From: Streptomyces albus subsp. albus
GTDB taxonomy: Bacteria > Actinomycetota > Actinomycetes > Streptomycetales > Streptomycetaceae
Reading direction: 5' to 3'
NCBI RefSeq assembly: GCF_000719865.1
Contig: NZ_JOID01000007.1
Location: 124,001-188,000 of the forward strand
DNA length: 64,000 nucleotides
A model generated the notes under the pieces. The model worked only from the letters and a program-made list of their open reading frames with translations, was not told the DNA's origin and did not search any database. Positions 60,199-64,000 of the stretch are shown one piece after another. Made by a program: the position numbers and the translations under genes. The stretch's first letter is position 1, and every line of letters begins with the position of its first letter.

Positions 60199-60238
60199 GA
60201 TGCCCCCGGTACCGGTCGGAGCCGGTACCGGGGGCATC
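60199..60238. terminator. 17-bp bidirectional terminator
   Basis: Perfect 17-bp inverted repeat (60199-60215 against 60222-60238, 6-nt loop) between the rightward Pro-rich protein gene and the leftward DUF397 gene. Very stable; stops both transcripts. Confidence 0.85.
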
Positions 60239-60253
60239 CTCATGCCCGGCGTC

Positions 60254-60460
60254 TCAGGCGCGCGCGGCGAACTCCACGAAGGCCGACCACTCATCGGCCG
60301 CGACCGAGAGCACGGGGCCCGCCGTGTCCTTGGAATCACGGATGCGCACGGCTACGGGGCCCGCCGCGACCTCGACGCACTGGCCGCCTCCGCTGCCGCT
60401 GTAGCTGCTCTTCCGCCAAGTCGGCTCGTCTATCGGCTTGGTGATCTTCTCAGCGCTCAT
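60254..60460 (-). CDS. DUF397 protein
   Basis: 68 residues: EPTWRKSSYSGSGGGQCVEVAAGPVAVRIRDSKDTAGPVLSVAADEWSAFVEFA is a full DUF397 domain (W-R-K-S-S-Y-S, C-V-E-V, R-D-S-K, W-x-x-F). It is translationally coupled to the upstream XRE-DUF5753 regulator by ATGA (60457-60460). In such actinobacterial pairs the DUF397 protein modulates the regulator; some DUF397/XRE pairs have been discussed as toxin-antitoxin-like, which is not testable here. Confidence 0.9.
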   Translation of the reverse strand: MSAEKITKPIDEPTWRKSSYSGSGGGQCVEVAAGPVAVRIRDSKDTAGPVLSVAADEWSAFVEFAARA

Positions 60461-61293
60461 GCGTCTCCCAACAGGGTCGTGATGAAGGCCAGCGAATCGT
60501 CCGGGGTCAAAGCCTGCGCCCGGATGATTCCATACCGCGCTTCGAGCGCGTGAACGGTTTCCCGGTCGGTGTGGAGTCGGCTCGTGTCCTGAACCTCCAC
60601 GTAGGCGATCCTTTGCCGCTCGGTCGTCTCCATCAACGTGAAGGGCCCGTCCAGACCGGCGTGTTCCGTCCTGTCCGTCGGCATGACCTGGATCACCACA
60701 TGCCGCAACTGGCCAATGGCCAGAAGGTGTTCCAGTTGCCTGCGAAGAACATCCCGTCCGCCAATGGGGCGGCGCAGTACGGCTTCCTCGATGACGAAAC
60801 TCAGCAGCGAGGCCGGGCGCCGGGACAGAATCTCCTGGCGCTCCATGCGCGCGGCCACCCGCTGTTCGATGAGTTCCTCGTCCACCGGCGGGCGGTACAT
60901 CGTGAGGACGGCTCGCGCGTACTCCTCCGTCTGCAACAGGCCGTTGATCACTTGGCAGTCGTAGGCGTTCAGTTCCACGGCTCCGGCCTCGAGCTTCGCC
61001 GCGTCGCGGAAGTAGGCCGGATACCGCGCCCGCAGCACCTCGCCCTTCATCGCCGCCAGCAGTCCGCCGCCGTCCAGGACCTCGTCCGCCTTGTCGATGA
61101 ATTCCGGCCGCGCGATGCGCCGGCCCCGCTCCACCGAGGAGATCAAGTCCTCCCCGTACTGCATCTGCTGGCCCAGCTCGGCCTGGGTGAGTCCGGCGCG
61201 GGTGCGGAGCACCCGGATCTGGGCGCCGAAGCTCTTGAGGAAGGAGCCGGTTCCGTCGCCGTCCGGGAGCTCCGGCCGTCCCATAACAGCCAT
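60457..61293 (-). CDS. XRE-family regulator with DUF5753 domain
   Basis: 278 residues. HTH about 18-75 (FLKSFGAQIRVLRTRAGLTQAELGQQMQYGEDLISSVERGRRI). DUF5753 from about 95: ELNAYDCQVINGLLQTEEYARAVLTMYRPP, AARMERQEILSRRPASLLSFVIEEAVLRRPIGGRDVLRRQLEHLLAIGQLRHVVIQVMP, GLDGPFTLMETTERQRIAYVEVQDTSRLHTDRETVHALEARY. A GGAGGT site precedes ATG 61293. Same family as the 26605 regulator but only moderately similar. With DUF397 and the nearby anti-sigma-type ATPase (62489) it completes a whiJ/abaA-type module. Confidence 0.92.
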   Translation of the reverse strand: MAVMGRPELPDGDGTGSFLKSFGAQIRVLRTRAGLTQAELGQQMQYGEDLISSVERGRRIARPEFIDKADEVLDGGGLLAAMKGEVLRARYPAYFRDAAKLEAGAVELNAYDCQVINGLLQTEEYARAVLTMYRPPVDEELIEQRVAARMERQEILSRRPASLLSFVIEEAVLRRPIGGRDVLRRQLEHLLAIGQLRHVVIQVMPTDRTEHAGLDGPFTLMETTERQRIAYVEVQDTSRLHTDRETVHALEARYGIIRAQALTPDDSLAFITTLLGDA

Positions 61294-61636
61294 GCGTGTA
61301 CCTCCGATTGCGTGTGTGCGCTGACTGACCGCCGACCGCCACGGGGATCGGTCACCCGTAGTCGATTGCGCACTCGCTCCCGGCCGTCTTCGCCGCCCAC
61401 CCCGTGCACCTGTCGGTAACCGTCCGCCTCTGCGGTCGCGCGGTCACGCTATGCACACCGGAGGGCCGCTCGACCGGAACAGCCGGAACCTCACCCATCC
61501 GAATGATCCGAACTTGCCGCAACGTCAAGCTTTTGAGCCCCGCTGCGCGGCGGCGGGGGCCCAACGCTCCGAGCCCTCGCTCCACGGGGCAGAAATCCGG
61601 TGGACATCCCAGCGGCCGGCGGCGAGCGTGGAGGGC
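61294..61636. other. Divergent intergenic region
   Basis: 343 nt between the XRE gene (leftward) and the methyltransferase (rightward). No gene recognised; the promoters must lie here but no consensus was found. Confidence 0.3.
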
Positions 61637-62380
61637 ATGGATCAGGAGAGCATCTGGGGCGCCGATGCGGCCCACAGTTACGACACGCCCGGCACCGGTA
61701 TGTTCGCGCCCGATGTGCTGGGCCCGGCCGTGGACCGCCTCGCGCAGCTCGCGGGCGACGGAGCGGCGCTCGAGTTCGCCATCGGGACGGGCCGGGTGGC
61801 CATCCCGCTCGCGGAGCACGGAGTGCCCGTCACGGGGATCGAGTTGTCCCGGCCGATGGTGGAACAACTGCGCACCAAGGCCGATGAATCGACGATCCCC
61901 GTGGTCATCGGCGACATGGCGACCGCCACCGCCCCGGGTACGTACTCCCTGGTCTATCTCGTCTATAACACGATTTCCAACCTGCTCACCCAGGCCGAGC
62001 AGGTCGAGTGCTTCCGCAACGCGGCCCGACACCTCGCGCCCGGCGGCCGGTTCGTGATCGAGCTTTGGGTGCCGGAGCTGCGCAAGCTTCCGCCGGGGCA
62101 GACGGCCATGGTCTGGCAGTCCGAGCCCGGCTACATCGGCTTGGACACTTACGACGTCCTGCGCCAGCACGTCGTGTCGCACCACTTCCGGTTCAACGAG
62201 ACCGAGCAGGCGGAGCTGTTCCGCAGTCCGCACCGCTACATCTGGCCGGCCGAGCTGGACCTCATGGCGCAGCTCGCCGGGTTCGAGCTGGAGACCCGGC
62301 ACGCGGACTGGGGCGGCGCCGAGTTCACCGCCGAGTCGGACTCGCACGTCTCCGTCTACCGCCTCCCGCCCACGCGCTAG
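61637..62380 (+). CDS. Class I SAM-dependent methyltransferase
   Basis: 247 residues. AALEFAIGTGRVAIPLAEHGVPVTGIELSRPMVEQLRTKA is motif I with an E-F-A-I-G-T-G-x-G variant, followed by VVIGDMATATAPGTYSLVYLVYNTISNLLTQAEQVECFRNAARHLAPGGRFVIELWVPE (motifs II-IV). The C-terminal part (PHRYIWPAELDLMAQLAGFELETRHADWGG) resembles the Methyltransf_25 subgroup. Likely cytoplasmic; substrate unknown. ATG 61637 sits just after GTGGAGGGC. Flanked by a divergent XRE regulator and an ATPase, so it might be controlled by the module, but it could also be a passenger gene. Confidence 0.85.
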   Translation: MDQESIWGADAAHSYDTPGTGMFAPDVLGPAVDRLAQLAGDGAALEFAIGTGRVAIPLAEHGVPVTGIELSRPMVEQLRTKADESTIPVVIGDMATATAPGTYSLVYLVYNTISNLLTQAEQVECFRNAARHLAPGGRFVIELWVPELRKLPPGQTAMVWQSEPGYIGLDTYDVLRQHVVSHHFRFNETEQAELFRSPHRYIWPAELDLMAQLAGFELETRHADWGGAEFTAESDSHVSVYRLPPTR

Positions 62381-62488
62381 ACGGGCACGGTCCGGGGCAT
62401 CCGACAAGGCCGCCCATCGTCGGTACAGAACCGGACGTCCCGACATCAGTGCTGGTCAGAGCCGGTGCGTAGGGCCAATCTCAACGGC

Positions 62489-63046
62489 ATGACACACGAA
62501 ACACCCGTCTCTCGCAGGGGGACGATCACGCCCCGCCCGGCCCTCCGCTCCACCGGCTCACGGCCCTCCCGCGCCCTGGCGCGGACCGAGGCGGCCGGGG
62601 GCGGGCAGGCCGTCGCGATGCGGTTCACCTCCACGCCGCGCGGTGCGCGGCTGGCCCGGCTGCTGGTCTCCCAGTGGCTCGACGAGTGGGGTCACCCGTA
62701 CCACTCCGAGACGAACCACACCGTGGCGCTGATCACCGCCGAGCTGGCCGCGAACGCCGTGCGCCACGGCCGGGTGCCGGGGCGGGACTTCGCGGTACGG
62801 CTCAGCCGGGCCGGCGGGGTGCTGCGCATCGAGGTGAGCGACACCCGCACCGAACGCCCCGTGCCCACGGATGAACCCGAACTCCCGGCCGCGGCGGCCG
62901 AGTCGGGCCGGGGTCTCTTCCTCGTCTCACGGCTCGCCGCCCGCTGGGCTGTGACCCCACGCCGGGACGGCCCGGGCAAGGCGGTGTGGGCGGAGGTGCC
63001 GTGCGCCGTGAGCGACGACCCGAGCGAGGGAGAACGGCTCCCGTAG
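62489..63046 (+). CDS. Anti-sigma-factor-type ATP-binding protein (HATPase_c)
   Basis: 185 residues. GHKL ATPase boxes: N-box ELAANAVRHGRVPGRDFAV, the G1-like region IEVSDTRTERPVP and G2-like ESGRGLFLVSRLAARWAVTPRRDGPGKAVWAEV. Resembles RsbW/SpoIIAB-like serine kinase proteins found in every XRE/DUF397 module, where the kinase may act on an anti-sigma antagonist. ATG 62489 is the better fit; GTG 62465 extends the protein by eight residues. No strong ribosome site is visible. Co-directional with the methyltransferase, 109 nt after it. Confidence 0.85.
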   Translation: MTHETPVSRRGTITPRPALRSTGSRPSRALARTEAAGGGQAVAMRFTSTPRGARLARLLVSQWLDEWGHPYHSETNHTVALITAELAANAVRHGRVPGRDFAVRLSRAGGVLRIEVSDTRTERPVPTDEPELPAAAAESGRGLFLVSRLAARWAVTPRRDGPGKAVWAEVPCAVSDDPSEGERLP

Positions 63047-63129
63047 GGCTCGGTTGCCGCTGCGGCAGACCTCCGCTTGCGCCGTCGACCGTCCGCCTCG
63101 CCCTGCCCGCGCGCCGTACCGAACGGTCT

Positions 63130-63483
63130 TCAGCTCCTTCCGACGCTGATGACGATGAGGAGGAGCGTGGGCAGTGCGGTGGCCGCGGCGCTCAGGAGCC
63201 AGTACGTGCCCCGGGTCAGCGGAGTCCTGCGCCGGAGCGGCCAGTTGGCCAGCCACCAGACCAGGCCGAACAGGATGAGGACCGGCGTGGCCAGCATCAC
63301 CCAGGGGAGGACCCCGTCGTTCTCCGTGGGCTCCCCATCGGTCCAGCCAAGCTCCGCGAGCGGCCAGTTGGAGGCGAAATACCAGAGCAGGAAGGCGGGT
63401 ACGACGGCGGGAACGCCCAGCAGGACGTTGACGGTCAGGGACAGCCCCACGCGGAGCCGGGCGGGCGCGGTGCTCTTCTTCAC
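63130..63483 (-). CDS. Small membrane protein
   Basis: 117 residues with three hydrophobic segments: VGLSLTVNVLLGVPAVVPAFLLWYF (about 12-36), VLPWVMLATPVLILFGLVWWLA (about 58-79) and YWLLSAAATALPTLLLIVISV (about 93-114), separated by short charged loops (LAELGWTDGEPTEND). ATG 63483 is preceded by GACCGAGTG, a weak site. No family recognised. Function unknown; it is convergent with the ATPase gene. Confidence 0.7.
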   Translation of the reverse strand: MKKSTAPARLRVGLSLTVNVLLGVPAVVPAFLLWYFASNWPLAELGWTDGEPTENDGVLPWVMLATPVLILFGLVWWLANWPLRRRTPLTRGTYWLLSAAATALPTLLLIVISVGRS

Positions 63484-63671
63484 TCGGTCTCACTCGGGGC
63501 GGGAACAACGTGACGTGGTCGCCAGGAGGCTGAGGCTATCGGGCCCGCAGCACCCGCGCGCGGTCACGGTCGGCCGACCCGGCGCGGCGTGGCTGCCCGC
63601 GCTCCCGGCACCCGGCCCGCAACCGGCCTGCCCGGTGCCCCAGTGTGCCCGTCCGAACCCACCCCCTCGAC

Positions 63672-63696
63672 ATGTATACCCCAAGGGGGTATACAT
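63672..63696 (+). promoter_or_regulatory. Perfect CsoR-type copper operator
   Basis: 11-bp arms ATGTATACCCC (63672-63682) and GGGGTATACAT (63686-63696) are exact complements around AAG. The TATACCCC/GGGGTATA arrangement is the known geometry of actinobacterial CsoR sites, which release CsoR on Cu(I) binding. It lies 51 nt before the ATG at 63748. Confidence 0.85.
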
Positions 63697-63747
63697 ATCT
63701 CCCATGCGGCCGTCGGCATCGGCCGCGGAATCCGGGAGGGGATCGTC

Positions 63748-64000
63748 ATGCAGCACGCGCATGAGCACCATCAGGTCACGCACGAGCAGGGCCAGGACGG
63801 GGCCGGGGCCGGGGCCGGGGCCCAGACTGGGCACACCGCCCGGGCCGAGCACGGCACCACCACCACGGGGGAAACAGCTCACGCCGGGCAGCCGCACAGC
63901 GCCGCCGCAGAGCCGGCGGGAGTCCACACCGCGCACGGACCGGCGGGGCACGGACCGACGACTCATGCATCGACGGCTCACGGACCGTCGGTTGACCGCC
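63748..64000 (+). CDS. Partial: histidine-rich N-terminus, probably a copper P-type ATPase
   Basis: The frame opens at ATG 63748 after GGGAGGGG and is still open at the window edge, so only the first 84 residues are visible. The segment is rich in His, Ala, Gly and Thr (MQHAHEHHQVTHEQGQDG; then H-containing Gly/Thr repeats such as HTAHGPAGHGP), typical of the metal-binding N-terminal tail of CopB-like copper ATPases or other copper-efflux proteins. The perfect CsoR operator immediately upstream supports copper inducibility. The catalytic domain lies outside the window, so the identity is provisional. Confidence 0.6.
   Translation, partial: MQHAHEHHQVTHEQGQDGAGAGAGAQTGHTARAEHGTTTTGETAHAGQPHSAAAEPAGVHTAHGPAGHGPTTHASTAHGPSVDR

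Overview
This is very GC-rich DNA (well above 70% by eye) with strong third-position G/C bias, frequent GTG starts, ATGA/GTGA overlaps and actinobacterial protein families (DUF397/DUF5753 regulator modules, DUF5709, DUF2382, PPOX/F420-type enzymes, GH6 cellulase, QcrB/CtaF respiratory subunits). All point to a Streptomyces or close relative, probably chromosomal. I see no rRNA or tRNA gene, CRISPR array, transposase or prophage. About 55 genes are supported; the last one runs off the right edge. Layout: (1) 1-6.4 kb: PPOX enzyme, small DUF-type protein, polysaccharide pyruvyl transferase plus phosphoesterase, small hydrophilic protein, then a molybdopterin oxidoreductase lacking the usual fourth Fe-S cysteine, followed by a helical protein and a membrane-bound PP2C phosphatase. 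(2) 8.3-14.8 kb: flavin dehydrogenase, FMN-dependent hydroxyacid oxidase, phosphoribosyltransferase, alpha/beta hydrolase, two unknowns. (3) 15.0-21.4 kb: a partial respiratory set (CtaD, CtaF, QcrB only), a TPP enzyme of the pyruvate oxidase type and a hemerythrin. (4) 21.5-24.8 kb: an overlapping pair, a HoxX-like formyltransferase/crotonase protein and an HpnR-like B12-radical SAM enzyme. (5) 25-34 kb: small hydrophilic proteins, a first DUF397/XRE module, a zinc-ribbon-DUF309 fusion, a glycogen-debranching-type enzyme, PRC-barrel/DUF2382 and DUF5709 proteins. (6) 33.7-37.4 kb: SRPBCC, phytoene-desaturase-like and SDR genes on one strand. (7) 38.4-46.6 kb: a leftward operon encoding NDP-heptose synthesis (GmhA-, HldE- and GmhB-like) with four glycosyltransferases, bordered by a region with two heptanucleotide tandem arrays. 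(8) 47.5-51.4 kb: secreted SGNH hydrolase, LacI-type regulator and GH6 endoglucanase sharing a palindromic operator region. (9) 51.7-56.9 kb: a 1751-residue SF1 helicase with a Vsr/DUF559-like nuclease domain, possibly anti-phage. (10) 57-64 kb: glyoxalase-like protein, solitary binding protein without a signal, proline-rich membrane protein, a second XRE/DUF397 module with a methyltransferase and an anti-sigma-type ATPase, and finally a perfect CsoR-type copper operator in front of a histidine-rich truncated ORF. A recurring theme is stress physiology: six upstream regions carry GNNT/GTTA-N14-16-GGGTAC or GGGAA-type elements resembling the Streptomyces SigB-family promoter consensus, which may tie the respiratory set, hemerythrin/TPP genes, alpha/beta hydrolase and small proteins into one stress regulon. 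The two most unusual segments are the heptose operon in a Gram-positive (with an in-frame duplication inside the HldE kinase domain) and the HoxX/HpnR-like pair with an altered formyltransferase motif.
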